22,364 nt of DNA, taken from CAYRIF01 sp964424205 (GTDB taxonomy: Bacteria > Bacteroidota > Bacteroidia > Cytophagales > Cyclobacteriaceae). Position numbers and translations under genes: made by a program. The stretch lies in contig CAYRIF010000015.1 in the NCBI GenBank assembly GCA_964424205.1, forward strand, positions 1 to 22,364, in the 5' to 3' direction. Below, piece after piece: positions 1-9,765 of the stretch; positions within the stretch are counted from its first letter, which is position 1, and every line of letters starts with the position of its first letter. The notes under the pieces are model-generated. The model saw only the letters and a list, made by a program, of their open reading frames with translations. It searched no databases and was not told the origin of the DNA.

Positions 1-163
1 CAGATTTTAAATTTATAACAATTCTTTGATTAATTCAATCATACAAACCTAAGGTGGCTATCGGGATCACATATACACCAAGCTAATTACATGAATATTC
101 CGGGTTAGGAAGCTAAAAAAGTAACGAAACGCGTATTACCTAGAACTTAACCCATAATATCAA

Positions 164-889
164 CTATAAAAAGTATTTTGCGAGGACCTCCCCTACAAAA
201 TAGGCAAGAAAAGCTGCCAAACCGCCTAGCAATAGGGTTTCCATAATGCCTTTTAGTCTATTCTGTTGCGTCACAATACTTTTTAAATTACCAATAAATA
301 TCATGGCTATTCCCGTCGCAATGCAGGAAATAAGAAATAACTGTGACTCATCTATAGTAGTCCAAAGCGCCAGTACATAAGCTGTCAGTGGCACCAGACC
401 CATAGAAAAGAAGGAGATAAATGTAGCCAAAGCAGTTTGTATGGGCATTTTAGAATCTTTGCTCATTTCTAACTCTTCCTTCATCATCGTATCTACCCAA
501 ACATCTTCATCGGAGGTAATCACATCTACAACCTGCTCTAATAACTCCCCCTTGAAACCTTTTGCAGCATAAATATCTCTTATTTCTTGCACTTCAACAT
601 CACGTAAGTGTTCAATCTCCCAGTACTCAATATCTCTGTGCTTTTCATAATTATCCCTTTCCGTTTTAGTAGCAAAGTAATTTCCAACAGACATAGAAAA
701 CCCATCAGCAAAAAGATTAGCAAAACCAAATATCAGCACCCAAGTTATGTCAGCGCCTGCCCCTGCAGCACCAGCTACCACCGCAAATGTAGTCACCGCA
801 CCATCAATACCGCCATACACGAATTCACCAATGTATTCTTTGTTAAAAAGCCATATTTTATCTCCTGAATGAAGTTTCTCTTCCATCAT
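164..889 (-). CDS. VIT1/CCC1-family Fe2+/Mn2+ transporter
   Basis: A 241-residue membrane protein of the VIT1/CCC1 family, which moves Fe2+ or Mn2+ out of the cytoplasm (family knowledge). The first two helices (about residues 20-65) carry the family pattern with GGIDGAVTTFAVVAG followed by DGFSMSVGNYFATKTERD. They are followed by a charged helical stretch (about 75-145) rich in Glu and Asp, which matches the cytoplasmic metal-binding domain of plant VIT1. Three more hydrophobic segments follow (about 150-240), giving the usual five helices. Two ATG codons open the frame (MMEEK); either may be used. It starts 2 bp after the menC stop, so the two genes are almost certainly co-transcribed and perhaps translationally coupled. 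The precise metal cannot be read from the sequence. Length and motifs look intact. Confidence 0.9.
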   Translation of the reverse strand: MMEEKLHSGDKIWLFNKEYIGEFVYGGIDGAVTTFAVVAGAAGAGADITWVLIFGFANLFADGFSMSVGNYFATKTERDNYEKHRDIEYWEIEHLRDVEVQEIRDIYAAKGFKGELLEQVVDVITSDEDVWVDTMMKEELEMSKDSKMPIQTALATFISFFSMGLVPLTAYVLALWTTIDESQLFLISCIATGIAMIFIGNLKSIVTQQNRLKGIMETLLLGGLAAFLAYFVGEVLAKYFL

Positions 890-891
890 TG

Positions 892-1968
892 TTATTTTTT
901 AATACTATTAAAATCCCAAGTTCGCATTTTATCGTAATAAATAAAACCTTTTCGGATAGTTAGTGGGGAAGAAATATTATTACTATATAGCTGACCTGTT
1001 CCCAGTCCTTGCGGCATTGCAATGTCATAACTAGCAGTAAATTGGCTCACTGCATTTAATCCAATATTAGATTCTAGTGCGGATGTAATCCACCAATCAA
1101 TATTCAGAGATTCGGCAATATCAATCCATTCCGCTGTTTTAGCAAAGCCACCTAGTAACGTTGGTTTCAGAATTATATATTGCGGTTTAATTTGTTCTAA
1201 GAGTTGAATTTTTTTCTTTTTTGTAAAGATACCTATTAACTCTTCGTCTAAGGCAATAGGAATTGGTGATCTTGCACATAATGCTGTCATTGCGTCTATT
1301 TGACCTTGTATAATGGGTTGTTCAATGGAATGTATATCATATTGAAAAAGTATTTGTATTTTTTTCTCTGCCTCCTCAGGTAAAAATGCACCGTTGGCAT
1401 CTACTCTCAAAGTTATTTCTTCTTTTGAATATTTTGACCGTATATAGGCAAGTAGTTTGCACTCTGTTTCAAAATCAATTGCTCCAATTTTTAGTTTAAT
1501 ACAACTATAACCTTGTTCCAATTTCTCTTCAATCTGCCTAAGCATGAACTCCTTATCGCCCATCCAAATCAAGCCATTGATTGGCAAGCCAATTTTGCTT
1601 TTAGAAAAATTATTTTCAAATATCTTCTTTCTTCCTCCTAGCAATAAGTCTAACAGGGCAGTCTCTATTCCAAATTGTATGGCTGGAAAGTTATCAGAAA
1701 TAAGGGTAGCTACTATATCAAAAATCTCTTCTTGGGAATTTGGCCTTGGAAGATTTGCAATTTTTATACCTATTTTCTTCAGTTGCGCTTCAAAATCATC
1801 GCTGTCATCAATGCTCAACCCCTTCAATGGACCACACTCCCCTACTCCAATAATTCCCTTTTCATCTTCAAAAAAAACAAAATAGGTGGTTTTGGTTTTC
1901 AAAATTCCTCTTGAGGTACCAGCATCAAATTTAAACTGTAGGATGTGCTTTTTATAGGTGAAATTCAT
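892..1968 (-). CDS. menC: o-Succinylbenzoate synthase (MenC)
   Basis: A 358-residue enolase-superfamily enzyme. MenC dehydrates SHCHC to o-succinylbenzoate in menaquinone synthesis in the cytoplasm (family knowledge). Visible catalytic features, numbered from the ATG, are the KxK pair K158/K160, the metal ligands D190 (RVDANGAF), E216 (SIEQPI) and D241 (ALDEE), and the second catalytic lysine K268 (ILKPTLLGG). The motif SALESNIGLNAVSQF near residue 297 is typical of MenC and argues against the related dipeptide epimerases. An in-frame TTG at 1977 would add three residues (MCC), but the ATG at 1968 is preferred. The gene starts 50 bp after the giant surface-protein gene ends and runs directly into the VIT-type transporter gene. 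No other menaquinone gene is present in the window. Confidence 0.88.
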   Translation of the reverse strand: MNFTYKKHILQFKFDAGTSRGILKTKTTYFVFFEDEKGIIGVGECGPLKGLSIDDSDDFEAQLKKIGIKIANLPRPNSQEEIFDIVATLISDNFPAIQFGIETALLDLLLGGRKKIFENNFSKSKIGLPINGLIWMGDKEFMLRQIEEKLEQGYSCIKLKIGAIDFETECKLLAYIRSKYSKEEITLRVDANGAFLPEEAEKKIQILFQYDIHSIEQPIIQGQIDAMTALCARSPIPIALDEELIGIFTKKKKIQLLEQIKPQYIILKPTLLGGFAKTAEWIDIAESLNIDWWITSALESNIGLNAVSQFTASYDIAMPQGLGTGQLYSNNISSPLTIRKGFIYYDKMRTWDFNSIKK

Positions 1969-2018
1969 GCAACACAAGTATAGTGCATTTCAGACATTAA
2001 CAGAGAAATAATGGTATT

Positions 2019-5000
2019 TTAATGTGTTATTACAAATTTCTTTCTTACTACTTCATTGTTACTACCCTTGACATACATAAAGTATAATCCACTTGGCAAT
2101 TGACTTGTTTGAATTTTAGTCTGCTTATTTCCTCGCACAAACCTTCCTCTCTCAAGTGTAACACCCCTTTGATCAACAATCTTCCACGTATAATTATGTT
2201 TCAATTTACTGTCAAATTGAAGTATCACTTCATCAGATGCTGGTTGTGGGTAAAGAATCAATTCACTTTCCACACCGAAATCATTATCCTCGACACCCAG
2301 AATATTGTTGGTCTCAGGTGCAGCTACCTGTGCCACCTGGTAAACTTCTTTTGTTACTCGATTTTGGACAAATACTATGATTGATAGATTATTAGAATCA
2401 TAAATATTTTTTCCTTCCCAAGAAACAGAAAATTGTTCTGTTTCTCCTTTGTTAAATATCTTTCCAATATTATGTCCTGCAGCATCTGGCAACAATTTTT
2501 TAAGAACATTGTTATAGACAATCCCTGTTGGAAGTCCTTCCTTATCTGCAATCCCTCTTTCTAGCACCGCTGAATGCACCACCAATTCATTGGCTTCAAA
2601 TTGTAAATCCGATAATGCTGTAACCGTTGTTTCTATCATCAATGGCTCCCCCGCGCCGCCAGTATTGGGTGTTACTATAATTGCAAATTTTGGTGCTTCC
2701 AATGTTTTAATATAAATGGAATCTGTAAAAGGTGCAGCATTTATTGAACTTGTTATTTTGGCAATATTCACGCCACCTAATACGCTTGCAGGAGGAGATG
2801 ATATGCCGTAGTATAATCTTCGAGCACTCGGATCTGCTTTATTTACTGCATTAAAGGGGTCTTCTCCTGGAAAACTTGTGTGGTAATTAATACTTATCAA
2901 TTCTCCAGTGTGTAATGCCAAAAGGTTATCAATTTCTGTATCTGATTTCACCGCATCAGCATGCCCTATATTTGTGAACTGCTCTAATAACATCACTCGC
3001 GATCTTTCGCCCACAAAAATATTATCAATCCCAAATCCCTCAAGTCCTAGTAGACCTGGGTCATCACTATCCGCCCCAAAAGTAAACCTAAACCTCACAG
3101 ATGGCGCTCCTTTTAGCATATCCAAAGAGTGCCTTACAGCAACCCATCCATCTTTTTTACCTGACCATCCCAATGCCCCTGCATTCAGACTTTCAGATTT
3201 TGGAATTCCTGAAATAGCAGAGCTATTATACCAGTTGATGCTTTTGGCTCCTTGGTCGTCTCCAAGCATAATCCATTGATCTCCTCCATCAATAGAATAC
3301 TCTACTATCAAACCACTACGCTGCTGCTTTACATGACTCCATAAATCAAAAGACAACATAGGTCTGGTTAAACTTGAAAAATCAAAGCATGGGGAATTTA
3401 TCCATGAATGCTCTTCTTTTTTATAACTTCCAGACAAATTAGTAACCCAAGCATTATTTCCTTCAGAAGCAGTATTGATAACCGCGCCTACAGGTACGCC
3501 AATTTCCCAAGACACACTATCCTTGATTTTACTCTCCCGTTTCCAGCCTGCATCACCTGATTCAAAACCCTCCATGTAGGGGAATTCCGAAGAAGCGATA
3601 ACTGGCAAAATAAATACAGATTTTGTGGACTGTGGATTACAACCGAGTATAGTGTTAACCTTAAGGGTGACGTCATATAGGTCTGCCGATGGAAAAACAT
3701 GTGTTACTTTTGCAGTGGTATTTGGCACCACCACCGTATTGCCATCTCCAAAATCCCACTCGTAGCTTGTAACCAAACCATTAGCAATAGCTGTCGTATT
3801 TGTTAATTCGGTTAAATTCCCTTCACAAATCTTTCTTACCGTAAAGTTAGCATCAGGAAACTGACCCACATCAACAGTTTTGGTCCTAGAATCCTTACAT
3901 CCGTAAAAAGAGTTTACAGTAAGTTTAACATTCCTTTGTCCTCCACTTGCATATGAATGTAACGGATTTGGCTGCATGCTTATGGAAGCGTCACCAAAAT
4001 CCCAGCCCCAACCAATCACTGCATCTCCTGCTTCCGAAACCGTTGAAGCATCGGTAAAAGACACATCATCCCCTGCACAAGCGTTGATGAAAGAAAAATC
4101 AGCGATAGGCACTTCCTTCACAAGCACTATTACCGTATCGGTATTCGTTGATGAAAATTCATCGGTATAGTGATATATAATTTCATGAGGACCTGCACCT
4201 GCAAGAGATGCCCTAAAGTTTCCGTTGATAACACCATCGCCTGTAAAAACACCTACCGCAGACCCGCTTGGTTCAGGACTTCCTTTCAGAAGCAAATCAA
4301 CATCATTAAAACAAAAAATCTGGTTGTCCACTAAATTGGTAATACCGACAATAGGCAACCCTCTTACAATTACTTCTTGATTTGGTGTTGTATTGGTACA
4401 CCCAGTTCCTGCAATATCTGTAAATGAATAGCTTACCTGATGCACGCCAACCCCTGCCAAAGAAGGAATAAATTTATTGCCGCTTATTCCTGTCCCATTG
4501 AACACTCCGCCAATTGGCAATCCAAAAAGGGTTACATCTGGTGCATTCACTGGGTATTCACTGGCCAATCCTGCAAAACTAACATTAGGCAAAGCGTTAA
4601 CTGTTAACGTAAAAGATGATGTTTCAGGCCCACAAGGTCCAGCAGGGTCATTAGTGGTTAATATCAGCACCACATCAGTCCCTGCTTGGGATGGGTGTGG
4701 CATAAATGTGGTATTCAAAGCCGTCGGATCTAAAAATGTACCTAAACCATCATCCGTACTCCACGTGGCTGATGTGGCAAGTCCCCCAATGACACCATTT
4801 AAATTTAAATTCTCATTGACACATACCGAAGTATTAAATCCTGCATTTACAATCGCCGCAGGCTCAACAGTCACCACAACATCTATTCCGATTCCGGTAC
4901 AAGTATTTGCTTCAGGTACGATTGTATACGTTACAAAACCTGCTACATTGTTTGGGTTGTTTAAGATGTCATTTATGGTATTTCCTGCACCATTTGTTGC

Positions 5001-8000
5001 CCCTCCTATACCAGGGGTTATGCCTGAAACTGTCCAGCTAAATGTTGTTCCTGACACATTTTTAGGAGAGCTAATGAGTATGTTAGATTGACTGCCACTA
5101 CACACTATTGGTGCAATATCATTGACGGTCACATCTGGTGTAGGGTTGATGATGACACTATACTGCTTTTTCTCCCCAACACATCCTGCAAAATCAGGTG
5201 TTATTTCATAAGAGACGGATGCGAAGCTATTGCCAATATTCTTTGGTGCATCGTTAATTGCGCCAACTCCAAAATTTGTCACACTAGCAGGATCTACACT
5301 TCCCACGATATTGGTCAAAATCCAAGAGTAGGTGGTTCCAGCAACTGAGGAAACCGGCGAGTAACCCAATATATCTTCACTACAAATAGTCACCAATAAA
5401 TCGTCAATCACTGGCACAGGATTAACCGTTACCATTACAGTACTAGGAAGTCCATCACATCCCGATGCGTGCGGTGTTACTTCATACACCACAGTACCAG
5501 TATTAATTCCGTCGGTAGTTGTTAAAGTTTGAGCAATTATGTTGCCACTTCCAGGTGCTGCACCTGTCACGTTACTACTGCTTTGAATGGTCCAAGTGAA
5601 CACAGTACCGATGACAGCGTTGGGGTTAGATATAGCGATATTTGTGGTTTCACCCGCACAAATTATTTGATCCGCTGCCAACACATCTGGCAAAGGATTG
5701 ACCGTAACAGTAACTATTGCTGCTACCCCACTAACACATGTGACGGCATTAACAGCCGAGATTGTAAACGTTGCCGTGCCAGGTGTATTTCCTGAGGCTA
5801 ATAAATTTTCAACAATTTTTGGGCCCCCAACATCTGTTGATAACTCTTGTCCCGACAAGGCACCAGACGCACCTGCATAAACAGCAGTCCAGTTATAAGT
5901 AATTAGCCCAGGGATTCCTACCGCTTCGCTTAAGACTATATTTGTGTTTTCTCCACTACATATAATTTGCGTGTTTGGTGCAGCTTGTACAATTGGTGAT
6001 TTTTCTAAGCTAATTGCAACATCATCACTATTCCCAGGGCAAGTCCCGTTTGTAACCGTCCACCTCAAAGTATATATTTCACCAGGTGTTCCCAGAAAAT
6101 CACTTTGCCTGTCGTTAATATCAACAATGTTTCCCAATCCATCTACATTACCGCCTGGCGCAAAACTCCATTGTCCCACCCCAATTGTAGGTGCACTTGC
6201 TCCTAGGGTTGTCGCATTTCCACATTCCGATTTGTCAATTCCGGCATCCGCTAATGAAGGATTTTCCTTGAAATTTATGATGACAAAATCTGATTCTGGC
6301 AAGCAAACGCCATTGGTAATTGTCCACTTCAGCACATACGTAGCGCCAGCATTGCCACTAAACGTAGCATTTTCAATATTTACATCATCAAAACTACCCC
6401 CAACCCCATTCTCAATTGCCCACTGTCCTATCCCAACACCAGGGATATTGGCTGCTAAAGTGGCAGAAGTACCACAAATCTCTTGATCCGGCCCTGCATT
6501 TGAAGCAGTTGGTAGTTTGTCAAATTTTATCACCACATCATCACTATTATTCATACATGGTCCATTAGAAACAGTCCATCGTAGAATATAAGTTTCACCA
6601 GGCGTACCTGTAAAAGCTGTAGTAGGATTTGAGGGTGTTTCAATACTTCCTAACCCATCGGGATTATCAAAGATTGACCAACTTCCGTTACCTACAGCAG
6701 GTGTAGATCCTTCCAGCGTAGTAGCACCACCACATACTTGCTTATCCACTCCGGCATTAGCCAGAGAGGGGGTATCAAAAAATCTAATCAATACATTATC
6801 AGTACTTGTTGGGCAACTAGCATTTGAAATAGACCAGCTGAGCATGTATAATGTTCCATAATTTCCTGTGAATTGTGCATTTTGGATTGTGGAGCTTCCA
6901 ACAAATGATCCTCCTAACCCACCCAATATAGCCCATTGACCAGTACCAATAGTAGGTGCATTACCTCCTAAGGTTGCCGTATTGCCGCATATACTTTGAT
7001 CCAACCCAGCATCAGCGAGCGTCGGACTTTCATCAAACTGAATGATTACATCACTAACGCTTGCTGGACAAGAAGCATTGTTAATGGTCCATCGTAAGGT
7101 ATAGCTTGTTCCTACCGTGCCAGTAAAAGTTGTATTTTCAACATTAACATTTCCAAACACACCACTTGCATCGCCAAGCAATACGCTCCAAGTTCCAGTG
7201 CCTACTGTGGCATTATTAGCTTCTAACGTGGTGCTATTTCCGCATACTACCTGATCCGCACCAGCAATAGCTACCGTTGGTGGCTTGTCAAAATTTATAT
7301 TTACATCACTTTGAGTATTTGGACAGGTACCATTGCTGATAGTCCATCGTAGCACATAATTAATACCTGCCACTCCTGTAAAGTTTGTGTTCGCTACATT
7401 AACATCTCCAAAATTTCCGTTCCCATCGCCTGAAATTTCACTCCATGTTCCAACTCCAATTACGGCTATATTAGCACTCATCATGGCGCTAATACCACAA
7501 ATTGTTTGGTTAGCACCAGCAGAAGCAACTGTTGGATTTTGATTAAACGTAATATTTACATCGTCAGAACTAACAGGACAAACCCCATTACTAATGGTCC
7601 AACGCAAAGTATATGCTGTATTAAACGTTCCCGAAAAAGTCGAGTTTTCTAAGTTTACATTTCCAAAAACACCATTTCCATCACCCGTTATTACACTCCA
7701 CGTGCCCGTGCCAACTGCTGCATTATTTGCCGTCAAGGATGTAATCGTTCCTCCATTACACAAATCTTGATCCAAGCCAGCATCTGCAATGGTTGGGGTG
7801 GCATCAAATTGTATTGTTACGTTACTTGTACTTACCGCACAAGCACCATGACTAATCTTCCATTCTAATGTATAGGTTGTTCCTAACGTTCCTGAAAAAG
7901 TAGTATTTCCAATGTTTAAATTTCCAAAATTACCATTACCATCTCCCACTATTACACTCCATGTTCCTATCCCAATGACTGGCGCATTGGCTGCTAGTAC

Positions 8001-9614
8001 TGTATTGTTGCCACATATTACTTGTGGCGCCCCGGCGTTTGCAACTGTAGGATTTTCATCAAACTGAATGATAACATCACTGGTTGACGCAGGACATACG
8101 CCATTCGTAATTGTCCATCTCAAAGTATAACTCGTACCAATGGTTCCGGTAAACGTACTATTTTCCAGATTAATATTTCCAAAGCTACCACTTCCATCGC
8201 CTGATACTACACTCCATGTACCGATACCGACAATAGCGGTATTGCCAGTTAGCACAGTGCTATTACCACATACAGATTGATTTACGCCAGCATCTGCAAC
8301 AGTGGGTTCTTTATCAAATTGTATGGTGACCAAATCTTCATTGATAGGACAAGAACCATTAGAAACGCGCCACTTGAGTACATAAGTTTCTCCGACCTGA
8401 CCCGTGAAAAAAGATTTAGGATCTCCGCTATTAGAAAACAATCCTCCTACACCACTTACTATACTCCAACTACCAAAACCACTGAGTGCAGGGGTAGCAT
8501 CTAACTGTGTAGAAATAACATTACACAATGTTTGATCAGCACCAGCCACCGCTGCAGAAGGTAGTGAAGAAAATTGAACGGAGGTATTATTTGATGTCGG
8601 ATCACACCCTCCTGGAGATGTAATTGTCCACTTAAGAATATAAAACTGATTACTAAGACCAGTGAAAGTAGCCGTAGGACTATTGATGTCAGAAAAAGAG
8701 GTGCCACCACCGCCACCACCAAACTCAAGCGTCCAAGTACCTATATTTCCTATTCCAGGATTATTAGCAGCTAATACGGCTGAATTGACGCCGCATAAAC
8801 TAACGGAAGGGCCAGCATCAGCTACAGGAGGTAACGGGACAACAGTTACTAATAAATTATCTGTATTTGAGCACCCATTTGCATCGGTTACAAGTACAGA
8901 ATAGTTGGTATCAGCAATAGGAGAAACTGTCGGATTAGAAGTGGTCAGCCCCCCTGGCATCCAAGAATACGTATAAAACCCTGTACCTCCGCTTGCAGTC
9001 GGTGTGCCACCAATAATTATGGCATCACCTTCACACATGGTAATCGGGTTACCAGCATCAACAGATAGTACAGACGAGTTTAAAGTAATATGATTTTGAG
9101 CGTCGCCAACGCTATTTCCTATTTGCATCGCTGTGCCACCAGTACGCATAAGATTGCCACTGCTAGCAGCTGTAACAGATTGTAATTGTAAGCCAATAAT
9201 GGAAAAAGCAGATGGTCCGCTGCCAACTAGTGAGTGATCATAAGTAATAGTAGCCGAATTGGTAGCAACCACAATACTTGCATTGGAAAGTTGCGTACCC
9301 GCAGTTATAATAACAGCACCCACAAAAGGTCTGAATTCAAAATTTGATGGTGGGGAAATTATATAAGTTAGTCCTGCGCCATAAGAAAAATCTCCAGTAT
9401 TGGTCTCGGAAATTACTATATCACCAATTCCAATATAGTTGCCATCCACACAGAAATTTGTTGCAGCAGCAGGCGTTACCACCGCTTGTGCATGTATGAA
9501 TTGCACTTGTATTAGAAAAAACAAATATAATAATATTGATTTCGAACTAATAATTATTCTAAACCAATTTGTTCGTTTATATTTATTAAAAAATGTAATC
9601 ACGCGATGATGCAT
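2019..9614 (-). CDS. Giant T9SS-secreted multidomain surface protein
   Basis: A 2,531-residue exported protein. A long basic n-region and a hydrophobic core (about 27-40) end in a likely signal peptidase site near HAQA (41-44). Then follow an N-terminal beta-rich region (45-190), an Ig/PKD-like module (190-268), eleven tandem ~85-residue repeats (about 269-1205), about seven diverged PKD-like modules (1206-1835), two PKD domains with the WDFGD motif (1836-1920 and 1920-2000), a MAM/jelly-roll-like domain (2009-2204), an Omp28-like region without its cysteines (2206-2430) and a type A T9SS sorting domain (2451-2531, LYPQPASDE ... GLYFMYV ... KKFVI). The C-terminal signal means export by T9SS and attachment to, or release from, the surface. 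Adhesion or recognition is a reasonable guess; no enzyme domain is seen. An in-frame TTG at 9626 is an alternative start; ATG at 9614 is preferred. The 151 bp gap upstream lacks a convincing promoter or terminator. Confidence 0.9.
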   Translation of the reverse strand: MHHRVITFFNKYKRTNWFRIIISSKSILLYLFFLIQVQFIHAQAVVTPAAATNFCVDGNYIGIGDIVISETNTGDFSYGAGLTYIISPPSNFEFRPFVGAVIITAGTQLSNASIVVATNSATITYDHSLVGSGPSAFSIIGLQLQSVTAASSGNLMRTGGTAMQIGNSVGDAQNHITLNSSVLSVDAGNPITMCEGDAIIIGGTPTASGGTGFYTYSWMPGGLTTSNPTVSPIADTNYSVLVTDANGCSNTDNLLVTVVPLPPVADAGPSVSLCGVNSAVLAANNPGIGNIGTWTLEFGGGGGGTSFSDINSPTATFTGLSNQFYILKWTITSPGGCDPTSNNTSVQFSSLPSAAVAGADQTLCNVISTQLDATPALSGFGSWSIVSGVGGLFSNSGDPKSFFTGQVGETYVLKWRVSNGSCPINEDLVTIQFDKEPTVADAGVNQSVCGNSTVLTGNTAIVGIGTWSVVSGDGSGSFGNINLENSTFTGTIGTSYTLRWTITNGVCPASTSDVIIQFDENPTVANAGAPQVICGNNTVLAANAPVIGIGTWSVIVGDGNGNFGNLNIGNTTFSGTLGTTYTLEWKISHGACAVSTSNVTIQFDATPTIADAGLDQDLCNGGTITSLTANNAAVGTGTWSVITGDGNGVFGNVNLENSTFSGTFNTAYTLRWTISNGVCPVSSDDVNITFNQNPTVASAGANQTICGISAMMSANIAVIGVGTWSEISGDGNGNFGDVNVANTNFTGVAGINYVLRWTISNGTCPNTQSDVNINFDKPPTVAIAGADQVVCGNSTTLEANNATVGTGTWSVLLGDASGVFGNVNVENTTFTGTVGTSYTLRWTINNASCPASVSDVIIQFDESPTLADAGLDQSICGNTATLGGNAPTIGTGQWAILGGLGGSFVGSSTIQNAQFTGNYGTLYMLSWSISNASCPTSTDNVLIRFFDTPSLANAGVDKQVCGGATTLEGSTPAVGNGSWSIFDNPDGLGSIETPSNPTTAFTGTPGETYILRWTVSNGPCMNNSDDVVIKFDKLPTASNAGPDQEICGTSATLAANIPGVGIGQWAIENGVGGSFDDVNIENATFSGNAGATYVLKWTITNGVCLPESDFVIINFKENPSLADAGIDKSECGNATTLGASAPTIGVGQWSFAPGGNVDGLGNIVDINDRQSDFLGTPGEIYTLRWTVTNGTCPGNSDDVAISLEKSPIVQAAPNTQIICSGENTNIVLSEAVGIPGLITYNWTAVYAGASGALSGQELSTDVGGPKIVENLLASGNTPGTATFTISAVNAVTCVSGVAAIVTVTVNPLPDVLAADQIICAGETTNIAISNPNAVIGTVFTWTIQSSSNVTGAAPGSGNIIAQTLTTTDGINTGTVVYEVTPHASGCDGLPSTVMVTVNPVPVIDDLLVTICSEDILGYSPVSSVAGTTYSWILTNIVGSVDPASVTNFGVGAINDAPKNIGNSFASVSYEITPDFAGCVGEKKQYSVIINPTPDVTVNDIAPIVCSGSQSNILISSPKNVSGTTFSWTVSGITPGIGGATNGAGNTINDILNNPNNVAGFVTYTIVPEANTCTGIGIDVVVTVEPAAIVNAGFNTSVCVNENLNLNGVIGGLATSATWSTDDGLGTFLDPTALNTTFMPHPSQAGTDVVLILTTNDPAGPCGPETSSFTLTVNALPNVSFAGLASEYPVNAPDVTLFGLPIGGVFNGTGISGNKFIPSLAGVGVHQVSYSFTDIAGTGCTNTTPNQEVIVRGLPIVGITNLVDNQIFCFNDVDLLLKGSPEPSGSAVGVFTGDGVINGNFRASLAGAGPHEIIYHYTDEFSSTNTDTVIVLVKEVPIADFSFINACAGDDVSFTDASTVSEAGDAVIGWGWDFGDASISMQPNPLHSYASGGQRNVKLTVNSFYGCKDSRTKTVDVGQFPDANFTVRKICEGNLTELTNTTAIANGLVTSYEWDFGDGNTVVVPNTTAKVTHVFPSADLYDVTLKVNTILGCNPQSTKSVFILPVIASSEFPYMEGFESGDAGWKRESKIKDSVSWEIGVPVGAVINTASEGNNAWVTNLSGSYKKEEHSWINSPCFDFSSLTRPMLSFDLWSHVKQQRSGLIVEYSIDGGDQWIMLGDDQGAKSINWYNSSAISGIPKSESLNAGALGWSGKKDGWVAVRHSLDMLKGAPSVRFRFTFGADSDDPGLLGLEGFGIDNIFVGERSRVMLLEQFTNIGHADAVKSDTEIDNLLALHTGELISINYHTSFPGEDPFNAVNKADPSARRLYYGISSPPASVLGGVNIAKITSSINAAPFTDSIYIKTLEAPKFAIIVTPNTGGAGEPLMIETTVTALSDLQFEANELVVHSAVLERGIADKEGLPTGIVYNNVLKKLLPDAAGHNIGKIFNKGETEQFSVSWEGKNIYDSNNLSIIVFVQNRVTKEVYQVAQVAAPETNNILGVEDNDFGVESELILYPQPASDEVILQFDSKLKHNYTWKIVDQRGVTLERGRFVRGNKQTKIQTSQLPSGLYFMYVKGSNNEVVRKKFVITH
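5995..8812 (-). repeat. Eleven tandem ~85-residue protein repeats in the giant surface protein
   Basis: This in-frame stretch encodes eleven copies of one module. Each copy starts after a conserved (A/N/V)AG, then has x(D/N)QxxCG, a TL.AN..P.VG.GTW core, a GDG.G.FGN..-like turn, an FTGT.GT.Y.LRWT strand pair, NG.CP and a closing DV.I.F. Almost every copy holds two cysteines (CG near the start, CP near the end), so each could close one disulfide, which suits an extracellular beta-sandwich. The pattern resembles PKD-like modules of Bacteroidota surface proteins (family placement is inference). Copies 3-8 look most alike; 1, 2, 9, 10 and 11 are more diverged. DNA identity between copies is clearly lower than protein similarity, so they are old rather than freshly expanded. 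Confidence 0.88.
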
Positions 9615-9765
9615 AAAAATTATCAATAATTGAGCTTATTTATCTCTGAGTCTGTATATGATTATATTCTATTATGAAAGCAAATTATAATAAGAATACC
9701 AATATTAGTGGGGAAGTAACCTCCTAATCTCATTCATGTACCATTTCCAAAAAAATAACCTATCG

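Noticed and set aside
102..153. Inverted repeat GGGTTA/TAACCC downstream of the VIT-type gene
   Set aside because: Arms are 6 bp and 40 bp apart with no T-run after them; likely chance.
4477..5091. Plus-strand open frame of 204 residues inside the giant gene
   Set aside because: It lies antisense to the PKD-like modules, shows proline/valine-rich low-order sequence and no domain, and the minus-strand frame is clearly coding. The same holds for 5944-6486.
5995..8812. Periodic repeats that could suggest a CRISPR array or minisatellite
   Set aside because: The period is about 255 bp, copies differ strongly at DNA level, and the whole stretch is one open frame with conserved protein motifs.
9615..9765. 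Promoter for the giant gene (ATAATTTG near 9676-9683 on the minus strand)
   Set aside because: It misses the TA of TAnnTTTG and has a TTG only 11 nt upstream, too close for a -33 element; not strong enough to list.
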